Notes under the pieces: model-generated
What the model was told of the DNA's origin: nothing
Databases searched by the model: none
The model's input: only the letters and a program-made list of their open reading frames with translations
Assembly: GCA_031258715.1 (NCBI GenBank)
Contig: JAIRMN010000022.1
Coordinates: forward strand, 1-32,177
Source: Zoogloeaceae bacterium
GTDB taxonomy: Bacteria > Pseudomonadota > Gammaproteobacteria > Burkholderiales > Rhodocyclaceae
DNA: 32,177 nt
Direction of reading: 5' to 3'
Position numbers and translations under genes: made by a program
Shown here: positions 16,498-29,100 of the stretch, piece after piece
Layout: the number at the start of each line of letters is the position of its first letter
Position numbering within the stretch: position 1 is the first letter of the stretch

Positions 16498-18618
16498 TTA
16501 CGGCTGCTGCGGTTCCTGTTGTTGCGCCGCTTCTTCCGCCAGCATCGCCTTCATCGAAAGTTTCACGCGACCGCGGTCGTCGACTTCCATGACCTTGACG
16601 CGCACGATCTGGCCTTCCTTCAGGTAATCCTCGACCCGATTCACGCGCTCGTTGGCGATCTGGGAAATGTGCAACAGGCCGTCCTTGCCGGGCAGGAGAT
16701 TGACGAACGCGCCGAAATCGAGAATCTTCTGTACCGCGCCTTCGTAGATTTTGCCGATTTCCACTTCCGCCGTGATGAGGTCGATGCGCGCGCGCGCGTC
16801 GGCGGCGGCTTCGCTGCTCGTGGCGGCGATGGTGATGGTGCCGTCGTCGGCGATGTCGATGGTGGCGCCGGTTTCTTCCGTCAGGGCGCGGATGACCGAG
16901 CCGCCCTTGCCGATTACGTCGCGGATTTTTTCCGGGTTGATCTTGAAGGTGTAAAGACGCGGCGCGTAGGTGGACATCTCTTCCCGATGCCCGGAAACAG
17001 CGGCTTCCATCAGGCCGAGGATGTGCATCCTCGCTTCATTGGCCTGCGCGAGCGCGATTTTCATGATTTCCCGCGTGATGCCCTGGATCTTGATGTCCAT
17101 TTGCAGCGCCGTGACGCCCTGCCTTGTTCCGGCCACCTTGAAGTCCATGTCGCCCAGATGATCCTCGTCGCCCAGAATATCGGTGAGGACGGCAAAGCGG
17201 TTGCCATCCTTGATGAGACCCATCGCGATTCCAGCAACATGGGATTTCAGCGGTACGCCCGCGTCCATCAGGGCGAGCGATCCCCCGCAGACGGAAGCCA
17301 TCGAGGAGGAGCCGTTGGATTCGGTGATTTCCGAAACCACGCGCATGGAATAGGAGAAATCCTCCGGCCTGGGCAACACCGCCAGCAGGGCGCGCTTGGC
17401 CAGCCGCCCATGCCCGATTTCTCGCCGTTTGGGAGAACCGACGCGCCCGCATTCGCCAGTGGCGAACGGCGGCATGTTGTAATGGAGCATGAAGCGGTCG
17501 CGGTATTCGCCCGCCAGCGCGTCGATAATCTGCTCGTCGCGGTTGGTGCCCAGCGTGGCAATCACCAGTCCCTGCGTTTCGCCGCGGGTAAAGAGGGCGG
17601 AACCGTGGGTGCGCGGCAACACGCCGGTACGGATGCGGATCGGGCGCACGGTGCGGGTATCGCGACCATCGATGCGCGGCGCGCCGGAAAGGATGCGTCC
17701 GCGCACGATGGCGGCTTCCAGGTTGAAAAAGAGATCGGCGACCGCGCCTTCGTCGGCGGCCTCATCGCCTTTGCACAAAGCGGCGATGGTCTCTGCCCGG
17801 ATTTCCTTCACTTTCTGGGTGCGTTCCTGCTTGCCGATGATGTGGTAGGCGGCTTCGAGCCTGGCGCGCGCCAGCGTGTCGACGCGGGCGATCAGGGGTT
17901 CGTCCTTCGCCGGCGGCTGCCAGTCCCATTCCGGTTTGCCGCCCTCTTCCACCAGTTCATTGATGGCGTTGATCGCGGCCTGCATCTGTTCGTGGCCGAA
18001 CATCATCGCATCCAGCATGATTTCTTCGGAAAGCTCACTGGCTTCCGATTCCACCATCAGCACGGCGGCCTCCGTGCCCGCCACCACCAGATCGAGCTGG
18101 CTTTCCTTCAACTGCGTCGCCGTGGGACAGAGCACATAATGGCCATCGACATAAGCGACGCGCGCTGCGCCGATGGGGCCGCCAAAAGGGACGCCGGAAA
18201 TCGCAAGCGCGGCGGAAGCGCCCAACAGCGCGGGAATGTCCGCGTCGATTTCCGGATCGAGGGAAAGGACGGTCGCCACCACTTGCACCTCGTTATAGAA
18301 ACCTTCTGGAAACAAGGGACGAATGGGACGGTCGATCAGGCGGGAAGTCAGGGTTTCCTTTTCCGAAGGCCGCCCTTCGCGCTTGAAAAAACCGCCGGGA
18401 ATGCGTCCCGCGGCATAGAATTTTTCCTGATAATCCACGGTCAGGGGGAAGAAGTCCTGTCCCGGCTTGGCGTCTTTCGCCGCCACCACCGCAACCAGCA
18501 CCACGGTTTCTCCCATGCGCGCCAACACCGCGCCGGAAGCCTGACGAGCAATCTCGCCCGTCTCCAGTGTGACCTGATGATCGCCATAGGCGAAAGTTTT
18601 TTTCACGATTTCAAACAT
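16498..18618 (-). CDS. pnp: Polynucleotide phosphorylase
   Basis: [32 protein letters not shown]..., [13 protein letters not shown] motif [22 protein letters not shown]1 domain. Confidence 0.98.
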   Translation of the reverse strand: MFEIVKKTFAYGDHQVTLETGEIARQASGAVLARMGETVVLVAVVAAKDAKPGQDFFPLTVDYQEKFYAAGRIPGGFFKREGRPSEKETLTSRLIDRPIRPLFPEGFYNEVQVVATVLSLDPEIDADIPALLGASAALAISGVPFGGPIGAARVAYVDGHYVLCPTATQLKESQLDLVVAGTEAAVLMVESEASELSEEIMLDAMMFGHEQMQAAINAINELVEEGGKPEWDWQPPAKDEPLIARVDTLARARLEAAYHIIGKQERTQKVKEIRAETIAALCKGDEAADEGAVADLFFNLEAAIVRGRILSGAPRIDGRDTRTVRPIRIRTGVLPRTHGSALFTRGETQGLVIATLGTNRDEQIIDALAGEYRDRFMLHYNMPPFATGECGRVGSPKRREIGHGRLAKRALLAVLPRPEDFSYSMRVVSEITESNGSSSMASVCGGSLALMDAGVPLKSHVAGIAMGLIKDGNRFAVLTDILGDEDHLGDMDFKVAGTRQGVTALQMDIKIQGITREIMKIALAQANEARMHILGLMEAAVSGHREEMSTYAPRLYTFKINPEKIRDVIGKGGSVIRALTEETGATIDIADDGTITIAATSSEAAADARARIDLITAEVEIGKIYEGAVQKILDFGAFVNLLPGKDGLLHISQIANERVNRVEDYLKEGQIVRVKVMEVDDRGRVKLSMKAMLAEEAAQQQEPQQP

Positions 18619-18780
18619 GTTTTCCTCTCACTCAATTCAACAACAACTCGATACGCTTTCCTGGCGGGAAGTCCGCGCGGATAAACGAAAAGAGCGCCCT
18701 GCCAACGAGACAGGCCGCCCTTGCAACGGATTGCGCGAAGCATGGGCGCGCACCGCGCCCCGTGCGGGACACGCGCCCCT

Positions 18781-19050
18781 TTATTTGCGCAGCCCAAGAC
18801 GTTCGATCAGGCCACGATAACTGTTTAGATCCCTGTCCTTCAGATAATCCAGCAATTTGCGGCGCTGGCTCACCATGCTGAGCAGTCCGCGCCGGGAGTG
18901 GTGATCCTTCTTGTGCTCCTTGAAGTGCCCGGTAAGGTCGTTGATGCGGGCGGTCAGAAGCGCGATCTGCACTTCGGAAGACCCGGTATCTCCGGGCGCA
19001 CGCTGGAATTCGGCAACAATTTTTGCCTTTTGTTCGGTCGTAACAGCCAT
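18781..19050 (-). CDS. rpsO: 30S ribosomal protein S15
   Basis: [57 protein letters not shown]. Confidence 0.98.
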   Translation of the reverse strand: MAVTTEQKAKIVAEFQRAPGDTGSSEVQIALLTARINDLTGHFKEHKKDHHSRRGLLSMVSQRRKLLDYLKDRDLNSYRGLIERLGLRK

Positions 19051-19260
19051 TTCAAACACGCTTTCCAAAAACGGCGCCGCCCCGGTTTGAGAGAGCCAAC
19101 GCCAGACAAATGAACCCGAAAGACGCGCGACACGCTAGAATACGCGCTTTCGGCGGGAATCCCGTGCGTCCGCGCACAAGAGGGTCGGGATTCTATCAGT
19201 ATCGGCGCGCAAAGGGTAGTCTTCCTTTGACCCCTCCCGCGTGGCAATTCATGAGGCATC

Positions 19261-19851
19261 ATGGGGAAAACAGGAACCGGGGAAATGGACATGGCATTCC
19301 AGGGAGGCTGGCTTTCTTCGGCGCGACGGATCATCAGCCCGAATTTCGACGCGCGGCCCGCAAACGAGACGGTTTCGCTCATCGTCCTGCACAGCATCAG
19401 CCTTCCGCCGGAAGAATTTGGCGGGCATCATGTGGCGGCGTTATTTACAAATACGCTGGATGGCGCGGCGCATCCTTATTTTGCCCCGCTGGTCGATACG
19501 CGCGTCTCCGCCCATTTCTTCATCCGGCGCGACGGCGGGTCGATCCAGTTCGTGAGCGCGGAGGATCGCGCCTGGCACGCCGGAAAATCGCGCTGGCAAG
19601 GCCGGGAAAACTGCAACGATTTTTCCATTGGCATCGAACTCGAAGGCAGCGAACGGCAGGCATTCACGCCCGCCCAATACGCCGCCCTCTGGCCGCTGCT
19701 GACCCTCCTCTGCGCCCGCTATCCGATACGCGCCATCGTTGGCCACGAACACATCGCGCCCGGACGAAAAACCGACCCCGGCCCCCACTTCGACTGGCCA
19801 ACCCTCGCCAGACGCTTTCCGGAACAAGGGGTGATTGAAAGCGCCGGATGA
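19261..19851 (+). CDS. ampD: 1,6-anhydro-N-acetylmuramyl-L-alanine amidase AmpD
   Basis: VLHSISLPPEEFGG, SAHFFIRRDG, HAGKSRWQGRENCNDFSIGIELEG, GHEHIAPGRKTDPGPHFDW. Confidence 0.94.
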   Translation: MGKTGTGEMDMAFQGGWLSSARRIISPNFDARPANETVSLIVLHSISLPPEEFGGHHVAALFTNTLDGAAHPYFAPLVDTRVSAHFFIRRDGGSIQFVSAEDRAWHAGKSRWQGRENCNDFSIGIELEGSERQAFTPAQYAALWPLLTLLCARYPIRAIVGHEHIAPGRKTDPGPHFDWPTLARRFPEQGVIESAG

Positions 19852-19878
19852 CCGGTTCGCGCCCCTGTATCGCCAAGG

Positions 19879-20073
19879 AGCAGAGGGCAGAAGACAGAAA
19901 AGTTACCGGCACCCTGCGCCGCGGATTACGCGTCTGGATTGCTTCGTCACTCCGCGCCTCGCTTTTGACGGGTCTGGGCGCGCGCCATGTCGCGCCGTGC
20001 AATGACGGGTAGGTTGTCGCGATTTTTTCTGATCCCTGATCCCCGGATCCGTCCTCTCTCCTCTATCTTCTGC
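19879..20073. repeat. Dispersed intergenic repeat, copy C (inverted)
   Basis: gcagagggcagaagacagaaaagttaccggc ... gccgcggattacg ... ggattgcttcgtcactccgcgcctcgcttttgacggg ... gcaatgacggg; reverse complement of copy A/B block order. Confidence 0.75.
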
Positions 20074-20763
20074 CTACCAGGTGGGAGTTTCGATAACGGC
20101 GGGAGGCGGGGGTTCGGGTATCCATGTGCCGCAGGCTGCCCAGAGCGCGAGGGTGGCGATCGCCAGCGCCAGCAGGAGCGCCGGAATGCCGCCGCCCCTG
20201 GCGGGCTGGGACGGTTCGTTTTCCGGGACATTGGCGCGGCCGGTCAGCATGGGCAGCAGGAGATTGTGTTTTTTCACGAAGCGATAAAAGACGATGGAAG
20301 CCACATGCAGGCCGATGAAACCAAGCAGGATGTAGGCAAGCGTCTGGTGCCAGCCGGTGAAACGGATGGCGAGATCGTCGCCGATCAGCGCGGCGAGCGG
20401 CCCGTGAAAGCTGATTTCATCGAAGGAAAACAGCCCCAGGCTGGTTTGCAGGGCGGTCAGAAAAAGCAGGGCGAAGACGGAAAGCGCGCCTAGCGGGTTG
20501 TGTCCCAGGCCGCGCCACTCGCCTTTCAGGTAGGCGAGGACGCGGGCGGGCGTGGGGAAGAACTGCAGGAAGCGGGCATAGGTGGAGCCGATGAATCCCC
20601 AGATCACGCGAAACGTCAGAATGGGCACGACAAAAACGCCGATCTTGCCATGCAAGTCAATCGCGTCATCCATCTTGCCAGTGACGAAAAGCGCGGCGAT
20701 GGAAGCGACCAGAAGCCAATGAAAAAAGCGGGTGGGCAGATCCCAGACTTTGACGGTTTGCAT
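20074..20763 (-). CDS. Cytochrome b561-family protein
   Basis: MQTVKVWDLPTRFFHWLLVASIAALFVTG ... GWHQTLAYILLGFIGLHVASIVFYRF; multi-TM with conserved His. Confidence 0.87.
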   Translation of the reverse strand: MQTVKVWDLPTRFFHWLLVASIAALFVTGKMDDAIDLHGKIGVFVVPILTFRVIWGFIGSTYARFLQFFPTPARVLAYLKGEWRGLGHNPLGALSVFALLFLTALQTSLGLFSFDEISFHGPLAALIGDDLAIRFTGWHQTLAYILLGFIGLHVASIVFYRFVKKHNLLLPMLTGRANVPENEPSQPARGGGIPALLLALAIATLALWAACGTWIPEPPPPAVIETPTW

Positions 20764-20798
20764 GATGAAAACTCCTTTTTCAGAAAACACGGGCGCCT

Positions 20799-21773
20799 TC
20801 AGACGCAGGCGCCATCCGCCGTCATGGTCGGGTCCTTGGCCTTGGCGGGCTTGATGAACTGTTCGCGCGAAACGCCCAGCCACATGACAATGGGCGAAGC
20901 GACCAGAACCGACGAATAAATGCCGAAGCAGATGCCGATGGTCAGCGCCAGCGCGAAATTGTGCAGGGTTTCGCCGCCGAAGATCAGCATGGAAAGTACC
21001 ACCGCCTGCGTGGAACCGTGGGTAATGACGGTGCGCGATATGGTGCTGGTGATGGCGCGATCCAGGACTTGTGCCGTCGTCATGCCGCGCACTTTCCGGA
21101 AGGTCTCGCGCACGCGGTCGAAGACCACCACGGATTCATTGACGGAATACCCCAGCACCGCCAGCACCGCAGCCAGCACCGAAAGCGAGAATTCCCACTG
21201 GAAGAAGGCAAAAAACCCAAGGATGATGGTGACATCGTGCAGGTTGGCAATGATGGTGGAGACGGAAAAGCGCCATTCGAAGCGGAAAGCCAGGTAGATC
21301 ATGATGCCGACCACCACGAACAACAGCGCCAGCGCGCCGTTTTCCGCCAGATCCCTGCCGACCTGCGGGCCGACGAAATCGCTCCGGCGCAGTTCCGGCG
21401 GCGTGGCTGTGGTAGCGCTCAGGATTTTCAGTACCATTTCGCCCTGTCGCGCGGCGTCCGGCGCGGCGCTGTCGGCGGCGGCGTCCTGCAGATTCAGCGG
21501 TAGGCGAATCAGCACGTCCTGTGAAGAGCCGAAATGCTGCACCGGCACGTCGCTATAGCCCGCATTTTCCAGCGCGGCGCGAATTTCGGCCAGCGGCGCG
21601 CTCTCCGCGTAATGCACTTCCACCAGCGTGCCGCCCGTGAATTCCACGGAAAAATTAAGCCCGCGCGCCGCCAGGAAAAAGACGGCCAGCGCGAAGGTAA
21701 TCAGGGAAATGATATTGAAGACCAGCGCGTGGCGCATGATCGGAATATCTTTCTTGATGCGGAAAAATTCCAT
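20799..21773 (-). CDS. secF: Protein translocase subunit SecF
   Basis: GLNFSVEFTGGTLVEVHY; VLGYSVNESVVVFDRVRETFRK. Confidence 0.97.
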   Translation of the reverse strand: MEFFRIKKDIPIMRHALVFNIISLITFALAVFFLAARGLNFSVEFTGGTLVEVHYAESAPLAEIRAALENAGYSDVPVQHFGSSQDVLIRLPLNLQDAAADSAAPDAARQGEMVLKILSATTATPPELRRSDFVGPQVGRDLAENGALALLFVVVGIMIYLAFRFEWRFSVSTIIANLHDVTIILGFFAFFQWEFSLSVLAAVLAVLGYSVNESVVVFDRVRETFRKVRGMTTAQVLDRAITSTISRTVITHGSTQAVVLSMLIFGGETLHNFALALTIGICFGIYSSVLVASPIVMWLGVSREQFIKPAKAKDPTMTADGACV

Positions 21774-21784
21774 GATGTGCTCCC

Positions 21785-23680
21785 TTATTGCGCCCTGGCG
21801 GGTTCAGATTTCCAGACTTGGCCGATGGAGACGCGGACAAGTTTGCGCCGGTAGCCATAGACCAGGTTGACCAGCGCGCGCGAGACCGTGACCGCCGAAA
21901 AGATGGAGGTAAAGATGCCCAGGCAATGAACCACGGCAAAGCCGCGCACCGGGCCGGAACCGAAGATCAACAGCGCCAGACCCGCGATCAGGGTTGTGAG
22001 GTTGGAATCGAGAATGGTGTCGAAGGCGCGTTCATAACCGGCGTGGATGGCGGCCTGGGGCGTCATTCCGGCGCGCAGTTCCTCGCGGATGCGCTCGTTG
22101 ATGAGCACGTTGGCGTCGATGGCCATGCCCAGGGTAAGGGCGATGGCGGCAATGCCGGGCAGGGTCAGCGTCGCCTGCAACATGGAAAGCAGGGCTAGCA
22201 GGAAAAGCAGGTTGGCGGTGAGCGCGATGCTGGAAATCAGCCCGACCACGCGGTAGTAAAAACACATGAAGGCCACGACGGCGACAAAGCCCCAGAGCGT
22301 GGAATCAAAGCCCATTTCGATGTTTTCCTTGCCCAGCGAGGGACCGACGGTGCGTTCCTCAATGATCTCCATCGGCGCGGCAAGCGAACCGGCGCGCAGC
22401 AGAAGGGCGATGTCGTTGGCTTCGGACATCCGCATATTGCCGGAAATCATCATGCGTCCGCCGCCGATTTCGCTGCGGATGACCGGTGCGGTCACGACTT
22501 CGGCGCGGCCTTTTTCGATCAGCAGGATCGCCATGCGCTTGCCGGCGTTCTCGCTGGTGATGGCGCGAATGACGCGCGCGCCGGAAGCGTCGAAATCCAG
22601 GTGCACGGCGGGCTGGCCGTTTTCATCTACGCCGGGCTGGGCGTTGGTTAGGCGTTCGCCGGTCAGCACCACCTGTTTCTTCAGCAGGATGGGACGCTTG
22701 CGTCCGTCGCGCTCATGTTCGGTCAGAAGTTCGTCGCCAAACGGCAAACTCCCGCCCAGCGCCGCTTCCAGCGCGCCCGGCGTTTCATCGACCATGCGCA
22801 GTTCCAGTGTCGCGGTACGGCCTATCATATCCTTGGCCTTGCCGGTATCCAGGACACCCGGCAACTGCACCACGATGCGATCCGCGCCCTGCTGGGTAAT
22901 CACCGGCTCAGCCACGCCCAGCTCGTTGATGCGGTTGTGCAGTGTGCTGATATTCTGTTTCAGCGCGTATTCGCCAAGCTGTTGCAAGGCTTCCGGGCGC
23001 AAGGCGGCGGCCAGGGCGAATGTCTTGTCTTCCGCGCTGGCGGCTTCCGTCTCGATCATCGCCAGTTCGGGAAAACGATCGCCGATCAGTTCCTGCGCCT
23101 TCGTCCGCGTTTCGGCATCGTGAAAACGCAGGAGGATGCTTTCTCCCTCGCGGTTGATGCCCGTGTAGCGCATGTCCCGGTCGCGCATCAGTGTGCGCAG
23201 GTCGGCGGAAATGGAATCCAGTCGGCGCGACTTCGCGCCCGGCATGTCGACCTGCAAGAGAAAATGCACGCCGCCGCGCAAATCCAGTCCCTGATACATG
23301 GGCAGCGCGCCGATGGCGGTCAGCCATCGCGGCGAGGCTGAAAGGAAATTCAGCGCCACCACGTAATCATGGTCGGCGGGATTCGGCGCGGGATTCAGCG
23401 CCTTTTCCAGCGCGACGCGCGCCCTGGACTGCGCATTCTCGTCGGCAAAACGCACCTTGATGCCGGTAGCATCGACAAAAATGCCCGTGTTTTCAATGTC
23501 CGCCGCCGCCAGGATTTCCTCGACGCGCGGCCTGAAGTTTTCGTCAATCTTCAGTGTGGCGCGGTTGGAGGAAACCTGCACGGCGGGTGCCGATCCGAGC
23601 AGGTTAGGCAGGGTGTAGACGAACCCAAACAAAAGGGCCGCCAGCACCATGATGTATTTCCAAAGCGGATAGCGATTCAT
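21785..23680 (-). CDS. secD: Protein translocase subunit SecD
   Basis: GLDLRGGVHFLLQVD; ALTLGMAIDANVLINERIREEL; order with yajC and secF. Confidence 0.97.
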   Translation of the reverse strand: MNRYPLWKYIMVLAALLFGFVYTLPNLLGSAPAVQVSSNRATLKIDENFRPRVEEILAAADIENTGIFVDATGIKVRFADENAQSRARVALEKALNPAPNPADHDYVVALNFLSASPRWLTAIGALPMYQGLDLRGGVHFLLQVDMPGAKSRRLDSISADLRTLMRDRDMRYTGINREGESILLRFHDAETRTKAQELIGDRFPELAMIETEAASAEDKTFALAAALRPEALQQLGEYALKQNISTLHNRINELGVAEPVITQQGADRIVVQLPGVLDTGKAKDMIGRTATLELRMVDETPGALEAALGGSLPFGDELLTEHERDGRKRPILLKKQVVLTGERLTNAQPGVDENGQPAVHLDFDASGARVIRAITSENAGKRMAILLIEKGRAEVVTAPVIRSEIGGGRMMISGNMRMSEANDIALLLRAGSLAAPMEIIEERTVGPSLGKENIEMGFDSTLWGFVAVVAFMCFYYRVVGLISSIALTANLLFLLALLSMLQATLTLPGIAAIALTLGMAIDANVLINERIREELRAGMTPQAAIHAGYERAFDTILDSNLTTLIAGLALLIFGSGPVRGFAVVHCLGIFTSIFSAVTVSRALVNLVYGYRRKLVRVSIGQVWKSEPARAQ

Positions 23681-23752
23681 GGGAAAAAAGCCTGAAAATG
23701 TGAAAGCATGGGCAAGACCGGTCAGGGAGGCGTCAACGCGCCAGATGGGGAC

Positions 23753-24082
23753 TCAGAGCGCCGATTTCAACGTTCCCTTGGGCAGGGCCAGCACGATGGC
23801 GGATCGTTGCACCAGCACTTCCGAACCAGAGAGTATTTCCAGCGCGACATAGCTTTCGCCCAGCTTGCTGACGCGCCCGGCCAGGCCGCCCTGCGTCACC
23901 ACTTCGTCGCCTTTTTGCAGGCTTTCCAGCAACTGCTTGTGTTCCTTGGCGCGCTTCATCTGCGGACGAATCATCATGAACCAGATGAAAACGAATATCA
24001 GAATGAAGGGCAGATAGGCCGCGAATGGGGCGGCATTTGCGCCGGTCGTGGCGACTTCCTGAGCATACGCGATGCTGATCAT
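23753..24082 (-). CDS. yajC: Preprotein translocase subunit YajC
   Basis: FILIFVFIWFMMIRPQMKRAKEHKQLLESLQKGDEVVTQGGLAGRV. Confidence 0.96.
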   Translation of the reverse strand: MISIAYAQEVATTGANAAPFAAYLPFILIFVFIWFMMIRPQMKRAKEHKQLLESLQKGDEVVTQGGLAGRVSKLGESYVALEILSGSEVLVQRSAIVLALPKGTLKSAL

Positions 24083-24128
24083 CGAACAACTCCTTTAATT
24101 CAGGGCAAAATATGTCAAGCCGCGCATT

Positions 24129-25259
<1,131 letters not shown>

Positions 25260-25384
25260 TCAAAAGGTGAGAAAGGATACTACAAGGCAAGAAATGGCGC
25301 GATTCAAAGTGTCGCTTTCGGGCGTCTTCGGCGTGTCAGGGGATAGGAGTCAAGAGTCAGAGGACAAAAGACGCCACCGGCAAA

Positions 25385-25565
25385 GCCTGTGGCTTGGATG
25401 GTGAGCGACTCAAAGGCGTCCATGAAACCGTGAGCCGCTTTGAGCGGCTTACCTTCCAAGCCCATAGCGATCGTCATCCCATCCCTGGTTTCGGATGTGC
25501 GCTCGAACAATCTTCTCGTCCAATCCGACCGTCGAGACAAAGCAGCCTCGCTCTTGGTAGAGATC
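25385..25565 (-). mobile_element. IS200/IS605-family tnpA 3' remnant with right-end hairpins
   Basis: DLYQERGCFVSTVGLDEKIVRAHIRNQGWDDD resembles the TnpA Y1 C-terminus (FVSTVGLNEEVIRRYI); downstream hairpins agccgc-tttga-gcggct and aagcc-tgt-ggctt. Confidence 0.7.
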
Positions 25566-25577
25566 GGAAAATGAGTC

Positions 25578-25760
25578 AGCGGCTGACCGGCGCGCGCGGC
25601 GCCCAGCCAGTGGCTCAATGTTGGAAGTCCAACTGCCGGGCCGCCCTGGCCCGACCAACCGGACTCCGTCAGGGCGATGGCCTGAGTCTTGAAGTCGTCT
25701 GTCGCATGGGAACCTCCAGGTTGCAATGGTAATGAAGGTATCGCTTCCTGGCGTCCATTT
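25578..25760 (-). mobile_element. IS3-family orfA 5' remnant plus left end
   Basis: TDDFKTQAIALTESGWSGQ..VGLPTLSHWLGAARAGQPL resembles IS3 OrfA; gcttcctggcgtcc at 25743-25756 is identical to the right-end sequence at 391-404. Confidence 0.72.
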
Positions 25761-25786
25761 TAGGGGGGACAGATTTAAAGTGCCGG

Positions 25787-25965
25787 CTGGATTGCTTCCT
25801 TCCTCACAATGACGGGCTTAGGAGTGTTATGCGAAGCGCGGCGCGACCTGAAACGCGCCCAACATCGTCATTGCGAGGAGCGTAGCGACGAAGCAATCCA
25901 GAAGCCAACCCGCAGCTTGATACGCCGGTAATTTTTCTATTCTCTGCCTTCTGCCCCCTGTCATC
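25787..25965. repeat. Dispersed intergenic repeat, copy D
   Basis: catcgtcattgcgaggagcgtagcgacgaagcaatccag ... aacccgcagcttgatacgccggtaatttttct ... ctctgccttctgccccctgtc; inverted ctggattgcttcc...caatgacgg at its left. Confidence 0.75.
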
Positions 25966-26126
25966 CGATTCCGATATAATCCTTGCTTTCCGTTCATCCT
26001 GCGCATACGGCATTGTCGTGATCCGGGGTGTTTCCGGGAATTTGCTTTTTCGTCGATGCGGCGTTGGCCGGAGGTTTCCGCGGGTCTGGCGCGCGCGTGG
26101 CGATACTCCTTTCGGGAGACGCGAGA

Positions 26127-29100
26127 ATGAAAGCAAGCGAACGTATGAACGACCGTCCCTTTTTGCGGCGGCGCGGTTTTGCGGCGCGGTTCTGGGCGTC
26201 TTGCTTTCTGCTGCTCTTCCTCCTTCTGGCCTTCTCGCTTTCCGCCCTGGCCGACGCGCCGGAGGCGGGCGGGTTTCCCCAGGGTTTCCGCGACATTCCC
26301 GGCATCACGGCGGAGGAAATCCAGGCTATCGAAAAGGTGCTTGCCGGGCGGAAATCGTTTTCCTATGGGGCGCTGGAGAGCGCCGAGTGTTTTTATCGGG
26401 ACGACGGTTCGCTGGATGGCTATACGGTGTCGCTGGCGCAGATGTTGAGCAGGCTTTTTGGCGTGCCCTTCGAGGTGGAAATCCACACCTGGAACGACTT
26501 GCGGCGCGGCATTCGCAATGGGGACATCGACTTTTCCAGCGATTTCGATCCCGGCAGCGGCAACGCCCAGGGCCTGCTGATGAACCGTTCCTTCCGGGAA
26601 CGCGCCATCAAGTTCGTCAGCCGCGCCGCCGGGTCCCCTCTTGCCGAGATCGCCCGCCAGGACAAGGCGCGCGTCGCCGTCATGCGCGATTCGGCCGTCG
26701 TGGCATTGGTCATGCCGCATCTGGAAAAACAGTATGGCGACAAACTGGTCATCATCCCCATCGACGACCGGAAAAAGGTCGCCGACATGTTGCGCAAGCG
26801 GGAACTGGACCTCTTCGTCGCCGATGACGCCTGGGCGGAAATCTTCATCGGGCGGCCAGACATCGCTGTCGATACCTTCCGCCCCCTCCTCTACAAGCGC
26901 GTGGCCGTGACCACCGGCAAACCGGAACTCGAGCCGATCATCCGGGTCATCAGCAAGCTCTTCCCCTACCGGAAACCGCACTTCCAAAGCCTGCGACACA
27001 TCTACGAACTGCACCGCCAGGGCAGGAGGCGCTTCCTCCACAAAATCTTCACCGGCAGCCTGAACGAGGCCGAGCGCGCGTACTATGACCGGCGGATCAA
27101 GGCGGGCATTTCCGTGCCCATCGTCGCCAGCCCCACCAACTATCCCGTTGAGTTCTACGACAAGGACAAAAAACGCTGGGAAGGCATCGCCTTCGACATT
27201 CTCGGCGAGATCGGCGAAATCACCGACCTGAAATTCCGTCCGGTCGAGTTCGCCGAGGATAACTGGCCGCTCCTCCTCAAGATGCTGCGCAGCGGCGATC
27301 CCGAAGCGCCGATGTTGCTGGACGTGGGCTACAACGAAACCCGCGCGAGGGATTTCATTTTCGCCGACAAACCCTATCTTCTGGACCACTACGCGCTCAT
27401 CTCGTCGAAAGATCTGCCGAATCTCCACCATGACGAGGTGCTCTACCACCGCGTTGGCCTCTTGCAGGAATCCATGTTCGCCGAGGTCTTCCAGCGCTGG
27501 TTTCCCAGCCACGCCGACACGGTTTATTTCAGCGCCCAGTACGAAGAATTCAAGGCCCTCGAGGAAGGAAAAATCGACCTTCTGATGTTGAGCCAGTTGC
27601 ACTTTTCCTACATCAGCAATTTCCTGAAACGGACGAATTTCAAGATCAACATGGTCTTTGAAGACCCGCTGCGCACCGGCTTTGGCTTTGGCAAGGCGCA
27701 GACGGAACTGCGCGGCATCATCAGCAAGGCGCAGGATTTGGTCGATACCCAGAGCATCGTCCGGCGCTGGGAATATTCGGTTCTCGACTACCGGAGAGAA
27801 GACGCGCAGACCCGCGCCGTCCTCATGGCGATCAGCAGCGTCTTCATGCTGCTGGTCATCGCGCTCCTCGCCCTTTTGCTCTTCCAGCGCCGCCGTGAAG
27901 GGAAGCGCCTGCGCGCCCAAGTCGCCGAGCGCACCCGCGAACTGGACGAGCAGGTGGAGGCGACCCAGGCCGCTTCCGCCGCCAAGAGCCGCTTCCTCGC
28001 CAACATGAGCCATGACATGCGCACGCCGCTCAACGCCATCATTGGCCTCTCCCGGCTGGCGCTGACCGACCGCGCCGTCGTGCTCGACCCCAAGAATACC
28101 CGCAGTGTCCTCAACGCCGGCCTCACCTTGCTCTCCTTGGTCAATGACCTTCTGGACATTTCCAAGATCGAGGCCGGGCGCTATGAACTTACGCCGGTGG
28201 ACTACGAAACCCCCGCCCTGATCAGCGATACGATCAGCATAAATATCGTCCGCCTGGCCGGGAAGCCCATCACCTTCCGGCTGAAACTGGACGAAACCCT
28301 GCCCGTCCGTCTTTGCGGCGACGACCTGCGCGTGCGGCAAATCTTCAACAACCTCCTCTCCAACGCCCTCAAATACACCGAACGCGGCGAAGTAGAATGG
28401 TCGCTTTCCTGGACGAAGGAAGGCGATTCGGTCTGGCTCGTCTCCTCTGTGCGCGATACCGGCATCGGCATCCGCCCGGAAAGCTTGGAAAAAATCTTCT
28501 CCGACTATAACCAGATCGATGTCGACGCCATACGCAAGACCGAAAGCACCGGGCTGGGACTGCCGATTGCCTGGAACCTGGCAAAACTGATGGACGGCGA
28601 ACTGACGGTGACGAGCGAATACGGCAAGGGGTCGGTCTTTTCCGTGCGCCTCAGGCAGGGCTTCATCGACGCCGAACCCATTGGCCCGGAACGGACGCAA
28701 ACCCTCCGGCAATTCCAGTATTTCGCCACGGAGGAAGAGCATGGCGGCGCGCGCATCGTCTATCGTGACCTCTCCCACGCCGCCGTGTTGGTAGTCGATG
28801 ACGTGGAAAGCAACCTCGAAGTCGCCGCCGGCATGATGGAACGCTACCGGCTGCGCATCGACTACGCGACCAGCGGCCAGCAGGCGATCGACATGGCGCG
28901 GGCGGAACGCCTCCGTTACGACATCATTTTCATGGATCACATGATGCCCGGCATGGATGGCGTCGCGGCGCTCAAGGCCATCCGGGAGATCGGCACGGAA
29001 TACGCCAAAAACGTCCCCATCGTCGTCCTCACCGCCAATGCCATCGTCGGCAACGAACAACGGTTTCTGGAAAGCGGCTTCCAGGCGTTTCTTGCCAAAC

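Noticed and set aside
16330-18684. 784-aa ORF antisense to pnp
   Set aside because: Same codon-aligned antisense artefact; pnp on the - strand is unambiguous.
25304-25726. 140-aa ORF as a real gene
   Set aside because: Chimera of an IS3 orfA fragment and an out-of-frame IS200 tnpA region; best treated as mobile-element debris.
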